Below, piece after piece: positions 16,491 through 23,232 of a stretch of DNA of 54,393 nucleotides. The stretch is from UBA10449 sp005883585 (GTDB lineage Bacteria; Chloroflexota; Dormibacteria; Dormibacterales; Dormibacteraceae), in contig VBFD01000110.1 of NCBI GenBank assembly GCA_005883585.1, forward strand, positions 1 through 54,393. Reading direction: 5' to 3'. Numbering within the stretch: position 1 is the first letter of the stretch; each line of letters opens with the position of its first letter. Under the pieces are notes generated by a model. It did not search any database. It had not been told where the DNA came from and saw nothing but the letters and a program-made list of their open reading frames with translations. The position numbers and the translations under genes are program-made.

Positions 16491-17117
16491 TCAGTACTCC
16501 GCAACCATCGATGTGGAAGACGCGATCCTCAGGAAGTTCGGCGTGGCGCTGCCGAGGAAGGGGACGAGCGTGTTGTAGCGGTAGATGACGGTCACGACGA
16601 TCTGGAAGCAGCCCCTGTACTGAGGGCTGCTGTACTCAGGCGCGCGCGCTCCCAGCTCGCCAGGGGCGGGGTCGCGGCCGAGCGCGCTGCGCGCGGAGGC
16701 GCAGCTGACGTAGCTGCCGGCGGCGCCTTGCTCGGTTGGATAGATGCACACCGACGCGTGGCCTACTGCCGGATTGGGGCAGTTCGCCGGGGACGCCTCG
16801 GCGAGGTTCGTGCCGGAGCTGAAGCCGCCGAGCACATTGGTCACCGTCTGGTAGACCCGCGCGCTCGTGAGGCAGCCGCTGCCGTTGGCCGCGTTGACCT
16901 GAGTCGTGCCGGAGCACGCGCCTGCTGCGGTTCCGAAGGGGTTGTCGTAGGGATCGGCGTTGGCCACCACCTGTCGAGCACCCTGTCGCGCGGCTTCGGC
17001 GACGGTCGTAGTCACCCAGTCGACGCGGAACAGGTCGATGGTGAGAGCCAGCAGAAAGAAAAGGATGGGGAACACCAGCGCGAACTCGACGAGCGCCTGG
17101 CCCTTCTGTCTCGACAT
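16491..17117 (-). CDS. TadE-like minor pilin (second copy)
   Basis: The 208-residue protein starts at ATG 17117, whose A overlaps the upstream stop (TGATG). The N-terminus MSRQKGQALVEFALVFPILF is the TadE signature: a basic segment, G-Q-A/S-x-V-E-F, then a hydrophobic helix to about residue 30. EAARQGARQVV follows, as in the family. The body has several cysteine pairs and is probably extracellular. It lies between another TadE-like gene and the TadG-like gene, with almost no spacing. The long in-frame extension upstream to 17669 is an antisense-type shadow and is excluded. Confidence 0.82.
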   Translation of the reverse strand: MSRQKGQALVEFALVFPILFFLLALTIDLFRVDWVTTTVAEAARQGARQVVANADPYDNPFGTAAGACSGTTQVNAANGSGCLTSARVYQTVTNVLGGFSSGTNLAEASPANCPNPAVGHASVCIYPTEQGAAGSYVSCASARSALGRDPAPGELGARAPEYSSPQYRGCFQIVVTVIYRYNTLVPFLGSATPNFLRIASSTSMVAEY

Positions 17118-17118
17118 C

Positions 17119-17677
17119 AGTACTCGCTCCGCTGGAACGAGCTCACCGTGATGGATATCTGCGTGCCGATCACCGGCCACAGCAGGGGCGTGATGATGCG
17201 CATGGTGTCGGTGATGGTCGCGGTGATCGAATCCGCGCCCGCGCTTTGAGGCCCGCCGCCGTTGGCGTTGGCGTTCGTGACGGCGGCGCCGTTGAGGCAG
17301 TGGAACGTGACTGACAGCGTCGCGCCCGCGATCACCGAGCCGGCGGGGGTGCCGTTGTTGGAGCTCTCCAGCGCCGCCTCGTTGGCGATCGTCGCGATGG
17401 AACCGCCTGAGGGCGGAATCGGCGAAGTCACCGTGACGGCCAGCGGGCCGCTCCCGGTGCCGGAGCAGATGGCGTCGGCGGTGGCTTGCTGGCTCGGGGA
17501 TACCGCCACGCGCAAGGCCTGCCGCGTCGAGTTGGTGACGGCTTCGCGGTAATAGAAAGCGCGCCCGATGTCGGTCACCCCCAACGCGAGCAGCAGCACC
17601 ACGGGCAGCGTGATCGCTGTTTCGACCAGCGACTGCCCACGCATCCGCCGCCGCGCCAGCCAAGCGCACGAGTGCAT
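17119..17677 (-). CDS. TadE-like minor pilin (first copy)
   Basis: The start is the ATG at 17677 because GAGAGAGGGGG lies at proper spacing upstream; the in-frame start at 17737 lacks one. The 186-residue product reads MHSCAWLARRRMRGQSLVET, with the TadE G-Q-S-x-V-E motif, then the hydrophobic helix TLPVVLLLALGVTDIGRAFYY. The rest is Ser/Thr/Asn-rich extracellular sequence. The stop codon spans 17117-17119 and shares its last base with the next start. It is the first gene of the three-gene tad-type operon and is divergent from the DUF2087 gene. Confidence 0.8.
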
Positions 17678-17791
17678 GCGAAAACCCCCTCTCTCGTGGA
17701 ACCGAGCGCCTCCATCGGGAGCCCGTTCACTTGACACTTAAAACGAGCCCGCGCGGGGTGTCTTGCAGCCCGCCGGCCGTCTTAACCTTCA

Positions 17792-18118
17792 GTGAGAGTG
17801 GGCCTTAAGGAAACGACTTACGACGAGCGTGTGCTGGCCAACTTCGTCGATCCCGGCGGCCATCTGCTCGGAATTCCAGCGCAGCGCAAGAAGCGCCTCG
17901 CCGTGCTGCGTTGGTTGGTGGAAAATTTCCAGCCCGGCCGCCGCTACGCGGAGGCGGAGGTGAACCGGATAATCAGCCGCCGCCATCCCGACTTCGCGGC
18001 GCTGCGCCGGCTGCTGGTCGATGAAGAGCTGATGCAGCGGCGTCGCGGGATCTACTGGCGCACGGGAAGCGTGCCGAACGTGGGGCACGACCCGGCCTCG
18101 TGGCCGAGCCCGCCTTAA
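17792..18118 (+). CDS. DUF2087 domain protein
   Basis: The 108-residue soluble protein matches the DUF2087 pattern through its length: a VLANFVDPGGHLLGIPAQRKK opening, then VLRWLVENFQPGRRYAEAEVN and then LRRLLVDEELMQRRRGIYWR. In other bacteria this domain is found alone or behind a helix-turn-helix or acetyltransferase domain, and it is thought to be a small winged-helix-like module. No function is established. The gene stands just before the gamma-glutamyltransferase gene on the same strand and divergent from the tad genes. Confidence 0.85.
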   Translation: MRVGLKETTYDERVLANFVDPGGHLLGIPAQRKKRLAVLRWLVENFQPGRRYAEAEVNRIISRRHPDFAALRRLLVDEELMQRRRGIYWRTGSVPNVGHDPASWPSPP

Positions 18119-18121
18119 TCT
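18116..18121 (+). promoter_or_regulatory. Candidate -10 box of a leaderless promoter for the gamma-glutamyltransferase gene
   Basis: TAATCT overlaps the stop of the DUF2087 gene and lies 9 nt before TTG 18131. No Shine-Dalgarno lies between them. The -35 region is not recognisable. Confidence 0.3.
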
Positions 18122-18130
18122 TTAGGTCCC

Positions 18131-19744
18131 TTGGCGATCATCGTCTGCCCGCAGCCGGCCGCGGCCGAGATCGGCCTCGAGGTCATGAGGCGTGGGGGCA
18201 ACGCGGTCGACGCTGCCGTCACGTGCGCCTTCGTGCAGGGCGTCCTCGACCCGCAGATGTGCGGCATCGGCGGCTGCGGGGTGATGCTCGTGCACGGTCC
18301 GAAGAGCGGCGACGCGCTCCTCGAGTTCTATGCGACGGCGGGCTCGCGGGCTCGAGAGGACCAGTGGGAGCACCTTTTCGTCCGTCAGGCCGCGGATCGG
18401 TACGGCTATGTGCTTCAGGGATGGGTGAATGACGTCGGCTATCAGTCGGTGGGCGTGCCGGGGACCGTGGCGGGGCTGGCCGAGGCGCTGACCAGGTACG
18501 GCACGATCACGTGGGCGCAGGCGATCGAGCCCGCGATCCCACTCGCGCGTGATGGGTTCCCGGTGACCGGGTACATGCACGGCTACTGGACGACCGACTA
18601 CGGACCGGACGTGGTGCCGAACCGGCTGCGCATCCAGGCCACGCCCGCCGCCAGGGCGATTTATATGCGAAATGGTGAACTATTCGATATTGGCGAACCA
18701 TTTGTGCAGACGGACCTCGCCCGGACGCTGGAGAGGCTGGCGAACGAGGGACCGGACGTCTTCTACAAGGGCGATATCGCCGATCGGATCGCCGCCGACT
18801 TCGAGGCCAACGGCGGGTTCATCACGAAGGAAGACCTGGCCGGCTACCGGGTCAACGTGACCGAGCCTCTGCGAGGGACGTATCGAGGGCTGTCCGTCAT
18901 GGCGGCGGGACCGCCCGCCGCCGGAATCACCCTCCTGCAGATGCTCAACTTCCTCGAGGGATTCGACATCGGCTCACACGGATGGCCGAGCACGGAGGCG
19001 GCCCGGCTGCTCATCGAGGCGATGGCATGGGCGGTCGCCGACCGCGACCTTCACGTCGCCGACCCGCGCTTCATCGACGTGCCCACAGGCGCGCTCGCCG
19101 ACAAGGGCTACGCGGCCAAGGCGCGTGAGGTGGCAGGGATGGCTGTTGGTGCAGGGAGTGCAGCGGGCGGGGTCCAGGATCGGCCCGACACGACTCACGT
19201 TTGCGTGGTCGACGACATCGGCAACGCGGTGTCGCTGACGCACACGCTCGGGTCGGCGAGCGGTGTCGTCACGCCAGGCCTCGGCTTTGGCTTCAACGAC
19301 TACATGAACTGCTTCGACCCGCGCCCCGGGAACCCGAACTCCGTGCGGCCGGGCAAGACACGGGCGACCAGCATGACGCCGACTCTGGTGTTCGATGGCG
19401 ACCGCTTGCGCGTCTGCATCGGTGCGCCTGGCGGCACCAAGATCGTGACCGGAATCCTGCAGGTGCTCGTCAACATCCTGGACCACGCCATGACGCCGGT
19501 CGAAGCGGTGAGCGCGCCGAGGATCGATTTCCAGGGCGATGTGGTGCAGCTCGAGGCCCGCATCCCGCCGGCGGTCGGCCGCGGGCTGGAGCGGCGCGGC
19601 TACGCGGTGACCCGGCGGACGCTCAACTACGACTCCTACTTCTCACGGCCGCAGGTCATCGTCGGCGAGAAGGACGGTTTCCTCCACGGCGCGTCGGACC
19701 CGCGCAAGGACGGTGGCACCGCGCTGGACACGGAAACCGAATGA
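18131..19744 (+). CDS. Gamma-glutamyltransferase family protein
   Basis: The 537-residue protein starts at TTG 18131 and reads MAIIVCPQPAAAEIGLEVMR, then RRGGNAVDAAVTCAF, the usual first GGT motif. GGT precursors cleave themselves before a Thr that becomes the catalytic nucleophile; here this is Thr354 in RPDTTHVCVVDD. PGKTRATSMTPTLVF and GAPGGTKIVTG in the small subunit are also conserved. There is no signal peptide, so the enzyme is probably cytoplasmic, unlike secreted glutathione-degrading GGTs. It overlaps the SDR gene as ATGA. Such cytoplasmic GGT-like enzymes act on various gamma-glutamyl or amide compounds, and the substrate is not predictable here. Confidence 0.88.
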   Translation: MAIIVCPQPAAAEIGLEVMRRGGNAVDAAVTCAFVQGVLDPQMCGIGGCGVMLVHGPKSGDALLEFYATAGSRAREDQWEHLFVRQAADRYGYVLQGWVNDVGYQSVGVPGTVAGLAEALTRYGTITWAQAIEPAIPLARDGFPVTGYMHGYWTTDYGPDVVPNRLRIQATPAARAIYMRNGELFDIGEPFVQTDLARTLERLANEGPDVFYKGDIADRIAADFEANGGFITKEDLAGYRVNVTEPLRGTYRGLSVMAAGPPAAGITLLQMLNFLEGFDIGSHGWPSTEAARLLIEAMAWAVADRDLHVADPRFIDVPTGALADKGYAAKAREVAGMAVGAGSAAGGVQDRPDTTHVCVVDDIGNAVSLTHTLGSASGVVTPGLGFGFNDYMNCFDPRPGNPNSVRPGKTRATSMTPTLVFDGDRLRVCIGAPGGTKIVTGILQVLVNILDHAMTPVEAVSAPRIDFQGDVVQLEARIPPAVGRGLERRGYAVTRRTLNYDSYFSRPQVIVGEKDGFLHGASDPRKDGGTALDTETE

Positions 19745-20478
19745 GGTTCAAAGACCGGGTCGCCCTAGTCACCGGAGGAGGGCGCGGAATCGGCGCCGCC
19801 ACGGCACGGCTTTTGGCGGCGGAAGGCGCGAAAGTCGCGGTCTCCGACCTCGACGAGGCGCCCGCTCGCGAGGTGGCCGACCCGATCGGCGCCCTCGCCA
19901 TAGGCTGTGACGTGAGCGTTCGCACCGAGGTTGAAGCGATGGTCGAGCTCACTGTCAAGGAGCTCGGGGGGCTCGACATCCTCGTCACGTGCGCGGGGAT
20001 CATCCGCGACAACCTGCTTTTCAAGATGACCGACGAGGATTGGGACGCGGTCATCGACACGCACCTGAAGGGCAGCTTTCTCTGCGCCCGCTCGGCCCAG
20101 AAGCACATGGTCGAGAAGAAGTACGGAAAGATGGTGTTCCTCTCGTCGACGTCGGCGTTGGGAAACCGCGGGCAGGCCAACTACTCAGCAGCCAAAGCAG
20201 GGCTCCAGGGCATGGCACGCACTCTCGCGATCGAGCTCGGGCCGTTCAATGTCAACGTGAACACGGTCGCTCCAGGCTTCGTGGAGACCCGGATGACGCG
20301 CGCCACCGCGGAGCGCATGAGCATGGACTTCGAGACGTTCAAGCTCGGCGCGGCGTCGCAGATTCCGCTCCGCCGGATCGGCCAGCCGGAGGACATCGCA
20401 AACGTGATTGCGTTCCTGTGCAGCGATGAGTCGGGATTTGTCTCCGGGCAGACGATCTACGTGCGCGGGGGACCGTAG
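19741..20478 (+). CDS. Short-chain dehydrogenase/reductase (FabG-like)
   Basis: The 245-residue classical SDR has the dinucleotide loop TGGGRGIG, CAG at the NAG position (VTCAGIIRDN), the catalytic Ser (SSTSALGNRGQANYSAAKAG, with Tyr-x-x-x-Lys) and the C-terminal FVSGQTIYVRGG of FabG relatives. It starts at ATG 19741 inside the GGT stop (ATGA), so the two are co-translated. By sequence it resembles 3-oxoacyl-ACP reductases, but the pairing with a GGT-like enzyme suggests a specialised pathway rather than fatty-acid synthesis. No other fab gene is nearby. Confidence 0.88.
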   Translation: MRFKDRVALVTGGGRGIGAATARLLAAEGAKVAVSDLDEAPAREVADPIGALAIGCDVSVRTEVEAMVELTVKELGGLDILVTCAGIIRDNLLFKMTDEDWDAVIDTHLKGSFLCARSAQKHMVEKKYGKMVFLSSTSALGNRGQANYSAAKAGLQGMARTLAIELGPFNVNVNTVAPGFVETRMTRATAERMSMDFETFKLGAASQIPLRRIGQPEDIANVIAFLCSDESGFVSGQTIYVRGGP

Positions 20479-20582
20479 CGCCGCAGTTCGAACTCAAGCA
20501 AGGTTGGGCGGCCACCGACCGTTGTACCGCCCATGAAGCTGCGCCTCAGCTTGCTTTCCAAGCGGCGTCGATCCGTTTTGGC

Positions 20583-20600
20583 CGTACGAACTTTCGTACG
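20583..20600. promoter_or_regulatory. Perfect 8-bp palindrome, operator-like
   Basis: CGTACGAA and TTCGTACG flank a 2-bp centre. The symmetry and short centre fit the site of a dimeric regulator better than an RNA hairpin. It lies about 100 bp upstream of the candidate promoter of the LysM-CHAP gene. Confidence 0.4.
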
Positions 20601-20698
20601 CGCGAACGCCAAAAATCGCGCCAATCTTAAGCTGGACGTGAGTTCGGTTGGGGGAGGCGAACTGGCGTTCGCTCGGTTGCGGGTTGAGTCCAAGCGGG

Positions 20699-20728
20699 TT
20701 GACGGACTTGGTGGGGGTCTGCTACGGT
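20699..20728 (+). promoter_or_regulatory. Candidate sigma-70-type promoter for the LysM-CHAP gene
   Basis: TTGACG (20699-20704) and TACGGT (20723-20728) are separated by 18 bp. The -35 matches well and the -10 moderately. The start codon is 75 bp downstream. Confidence 0.35.
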
Positions 20729-20802
20729 GACCGCCGTTCTCTGGGGACCCGGCCGCGCCCGCGGGTTGGTTCACAACGATCGCAACGTTTAGGGGTAGAC
20801 AT

Positions 20803-21759
20803 TTGCGAGTCCATCGATATCTGACACATGCTGTCGTGCTTGCGATAGCTGTGGGTATTTCGTCATACGCGTCGATGGACCGCCACGTCCCCGCTTATCT
20901 CACCTCCAGACTCGGAACCGTCGACGCTCAGGCGGTGGTCGCGACCGAGGGCGGCACAGCGGGCGACGTGTCGCTGGGCCGTTACAGCACGATCATCAAG
21001 CCGGTCGCCATCCCGGCCGCGGCGCCGATGAGCCACAAGTCGTTCGGCTATACGGTGGCGGCCGGCGAGACGCTCTCGTCGATCGCGACCAAGTTCCATG
21101 TCACCGTCAGCCAGATTCGCTGGTCGAACACCAACCTGTTCTCGAACGACTCGGTCTCCACCGGCGACCAGATCGTGATCCCGCCGATCCCCGGCGTCGT
21201 GGTCACCGTCAAGGCGACCGACACGCTCGACGCCCTGGCCACCAAGTACCAGGTGGACGCCCAGAGCATCTACGACTTCAACCGGCTGCGCAGCACCGAG
21301 CTGGCCGCCGGTTCCACGCTGGTCATCCCCAACGGCGTGGGCGGCGCATTCCCGCCACCGCCGGCGCTGTACCAGCTGCTGATGCGCTCGGGCACGGGCG
21401 GCGGCTACCCGGTCAAGGTGCTCGGATGCTGCCTCGGCCCATACACCGCCAACGGGTTCCCGGTCGGCTGGTGCACCTACTACGTGGCGACGAAGCGCAA
21501 CGTGACGTGGCGCGGTGACGCGGGCTACTGGTACCAGAACGCGGCGGCGCAGGGCTACCCGGTGGGCCCGACTCCAAGGGTCGGTTCGATCATGGTCACC
21601 TGGGAGAGCTGGGCCGGTCACGTGGCCTACGTCGAAGCCGTTAATGCGGACGGGTCTTGGGTGGTGACTGAGATGAACTGGGTTGCGTTCGACGTGATCG
21701 ACGAGCGCACCATCAGGCCCGGTCAGCTCGGTGCCCGCCTGGTGGGCTTCATCTACTAA
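20803..21759 (+). CDS. Secreted LysM-LysM-CHAP peptidoglycan hydrolase
   Basis: The 318-residue protein starts at TTG 20803. A signal peptide or anchor (about 8-25) precedes two LysM domains (about 80-127, FGYTVAAGETLSSIATKF; and 129-175, VTVKATDTLDALATKY), which bind glycan. A CHAP domain follows at about 205-318. Its catalytic Cys lies in PVGWCTYYVA, its His in WAGHVAYVE, and a polar third residue in VVTEMNW. CHAP enzymes cut peptide cross-links of the wall, so this is probably a cell-separation or growth hydrolase. It is convergent with the MFS gene, overlapping it by 4 bp. Confidence 0.9.
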   Translation: MRVHRYLTHAVVLAIAVGISSYASMDRHVPAYLTSRLGTVDAQAVVATEGGTAGDVSLGRYSTIIKPVAIPAAAPMSHKSFGYTVAAGETLSSIATKFHVTVSQIRWSNTNLFSNDSVSTGDQIVIPPIPGVVVTVKATDTLDALATKYQVDAQSIYDFNRLRSTELAAGSTLVIPNGVGGAFPPPPALYQLLMRSGTGGGYPVKVLGCCLGPYTANGFPVGWCTYYVATKRNVTWRGDAGYWYQNAAAQGYPVGPTPRVGSIMVTWESWAGHVAYVEAVNADGSWVVTEMNWVAFDVIDERTIRPGQLGARLVGFIY

Positions 21760-23048
21760 AGAGCGGGCGCGGGTTCTCCTGGTTTGGCTGCCCAGGCAGC
21801 CTCCATCGTCTCGGTGTCCGGTTTCACAGTCCTCAGGCCGGTCGATGCCACGATCGCGGCCACGACCAGCAGCGTCGGCGAGGTGATCAGCAGCGCCAGC
21901 TGAATGCTGTGGACGTGGTCTGAGATCCAGCCCACGTCGAATGTCGAGTGCGAGTCGCCGAACACGTGTGAGACGAACAAAAGCAGCGTCACGGAGCTGG
22001 CGCGCAGAGCCGGAGACACCACGTTCTGCGAGACGGCGGTGAACGGGCCGGATTGCAGATAGAGAGCGATGACGGTGATCAGGAAGGCAGGCACGAAAAC
22101 CGGAACCGGCCCGACGTTGAGGGGCGCGATGAGCGCGATCGTGATGAAGACGGCGCCGATGAGAAAGCCTGCGATCCCAACCTCGAGGTGAGCGGCCGGG
22201 CGCGTGCGGGCAAGGCGATCCGCGATCCAGCCGCCGGCCAGCGTGCCGATCAGCCCGCCGACCACGAGGACGCCGCCCGAAAGGAGGCCGGCACCCGTGA
22301 CCGACATGTCGAACCGCCGGTGCAGGACGGTCGGCAGCCAGAAGGCGTTGGAGGCGAGCACGAAATACAGCACTGTCTGCGACAGGATCGCGGCGCGCAG
22401 TGTCGGGATGCGCATCAGGTTGACGAACGTGCGCGCGCTGGCGTCGGTGGTCCGCCTGACCGCGGACCCGACCTTCTCCATGCTTCCGCGTAGGGGCTCG
22501 CGCATGGTGAAGGCAAGAATCGCGAGGATCAAGCCGGGCAGCGCGGCGATGAAGAAGGCGGTGCGCCAGCCGTAGTGGTCCGCGACGAACCCGCCGCCTG
22601 CATAAGCGGCAGCGATTCCGATCACGCTGCCGGCACCCCAGATCGACATGACGCGGCCGCGCTGTTCCTTGGGGAAGTAGTCGGAGACCAGGGACGTGCC
22701 GGCGGGGTAGTAGCTGGCCTCACCGATGCCCACCGCTGCGCGGCTGAGGAACAGATGAACGTAGTTGGCGGCAAGGCCGGAGAACAGCGTGGCGAGGCTC
22801 CAGATCGTCACCCCGACGCCGATCACGGTCTTGCGCACGGAGCGGTCGCCCAAGTAGCCGAAGGGCAGGGCGGCGATTGCGTAGACGAGGAGGAAGGCGG
22901 TGGCCAGCAGCCCAATCTGCGCGTCGTTGAGCTGGAACTCGGTTTTGATCGGCGTCACGATCGCGGCGCCGACGTAGCGATCCATGTAGTTGAGGAAGTT
23001 GATCGCGACCATCACCGCGAGGACGTAGCGGGCGTAGCCTCGCGACAC
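21756..23048 (-). CDS. Major facilitator superfamily transporter (Spinster-like)
   Basis: The 430-residue protein has about twelve membrane helices. It opens YVLAVMVAINFLNYMDRYVG, the L-N-Y-x-D-R motif of TM1. Motif A, PFGYLGDRSVRKTVIGVG, lies between TM2 and TM3, and EASYYPAGTSLVSDYFP in TM4-5. This combination is typical of Spinster-type and anion/organic-acid MFS carriers. The substrate is unknown. The GTG start follows CATAAT by 7 nt without a ribosome-binding site, and an inverted repeat lies at the expected -35 position. Confidence 0.87.
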   Translation of the reverse strand: MSRGYARYVLAVMVAINFLNYMDRYVGAAIVTPIKTEFQLNDAQIGLLATAFLLVYAIAALPFGYLGDRSVRKTVIGVGVTIWSLATLFSGLAANYVHLFLSRAAVGIGEASYYPAGTSLVSDYFPKEQRGRVMSIWGAGSVIGIAAAYAGGGFVADHYGWRTAFFIAALPGLILAILAFTMREPLRGSMEKVGSAVRRTTDASARTFVNLMRIPTLRAAILSQTVLYFVLASNAFWLPTVLHRRFDMSVTGAGLLSGGVLVVGGLIGTLAGGWIADRLARTRPAAHLEVGIAGFLIGAVFITIALIAPLNVGPVPVFVPAFLITVIALYLQSGPFTAVSQNVVSPALRASSVTLLLFVSHVFGDSHSTFDVGWISDHVHSIQLALLITSPTLLVVAAIVASTGLRTVKPDTETMEAAWAAKPGEPAPAL

Positions 23049-23055
23049 GAGGTGA

Positions 23056-23083
23056 ATTATGGCGTTGGGCTACCATTTAGCCC
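23056..23083 (-). promoter_or_regulatory. Candidate leaderless promoter and operator of the MFS gene
   Basis: On the minus strand, CATAAT (23061-23056) lies 7 nt before GTG 23048. Upstream, GGGCTA and TAGCCC (23067-23072 and 23078-23083) form an inverted repeat with a 5-bp centre that covers the -35 region. A regulator bound there would block the polymerase. Confidence 0.35.
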
Positions 23084-23119
23084 TACGGTCTCGGCTGGTC
23101 TTCGCGGCGCGGGCATCGT

Positions 23120-23204
23120 GGGTCGGCTGGGCATTGGTGAGCCTAACGGTCTGTAAAATCGCCTCCGAAAGGATGTGGCAGTTCGAGTCTGCCCCGGCCC
23201 ACCA
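23120..23204 (+). tRNA. tRNA-Tyr (anticodon GTA)
   Basis: The acceptor strands GGGTCGG (23120-23126) and CCGGCCC (23194-23200) pair with one T-G wobble. The loop CTGTAAA carries anticodon GTA. A long variable arm (TCC-GAAA-GGA) marks a class II tRNA, as expected for bacterial tRNA-Tyr. The T arm GGCAG-TTCGAGT-CTGCC is perfect. Discriminator A23201 is followed by an encoded CCA (23202-23204). The outermost anticodon-stem pair is an A-C mismatch, a mild oddity. Confidence 0.95.
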
Positions 23205-23232
23205 TCCGAACCCTTTTCGAGTGTTTTAGCCC

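Larger units (their letters stand above)
20479..20802. other. 324-bp intergenic region upstream of the LysM-CHAP gene
   Basis: No convincing gene is present; a 65-codon Arg/Leu-rich frame at 20533-20730 looks random. The stretch holds a perfect palindrome at 20583-20600, a candidate promoter at 20699-20728, and about 75 bases of possible 5' leader. I looked for a ydaO/c-di-AMP riboswitch, common before cell-wall hydrolase genes, and did not find its conserved blocks. Confidence 0.5.

Noticed and set aside
20533..20730. 65-codon ORF upstream of the LysM-CHAP gene
   Set aside because: No ribosome-binding site, random-looking composition, and it runs over a palindrome and a promoter candidate.
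20600..20802. Possible ydaO/c-di-AMP riboswitch before the wall hydrolase
   Set aside because: The conserved blocks of that riboswitch are not present; only GC-rich unstructured leader is visible.
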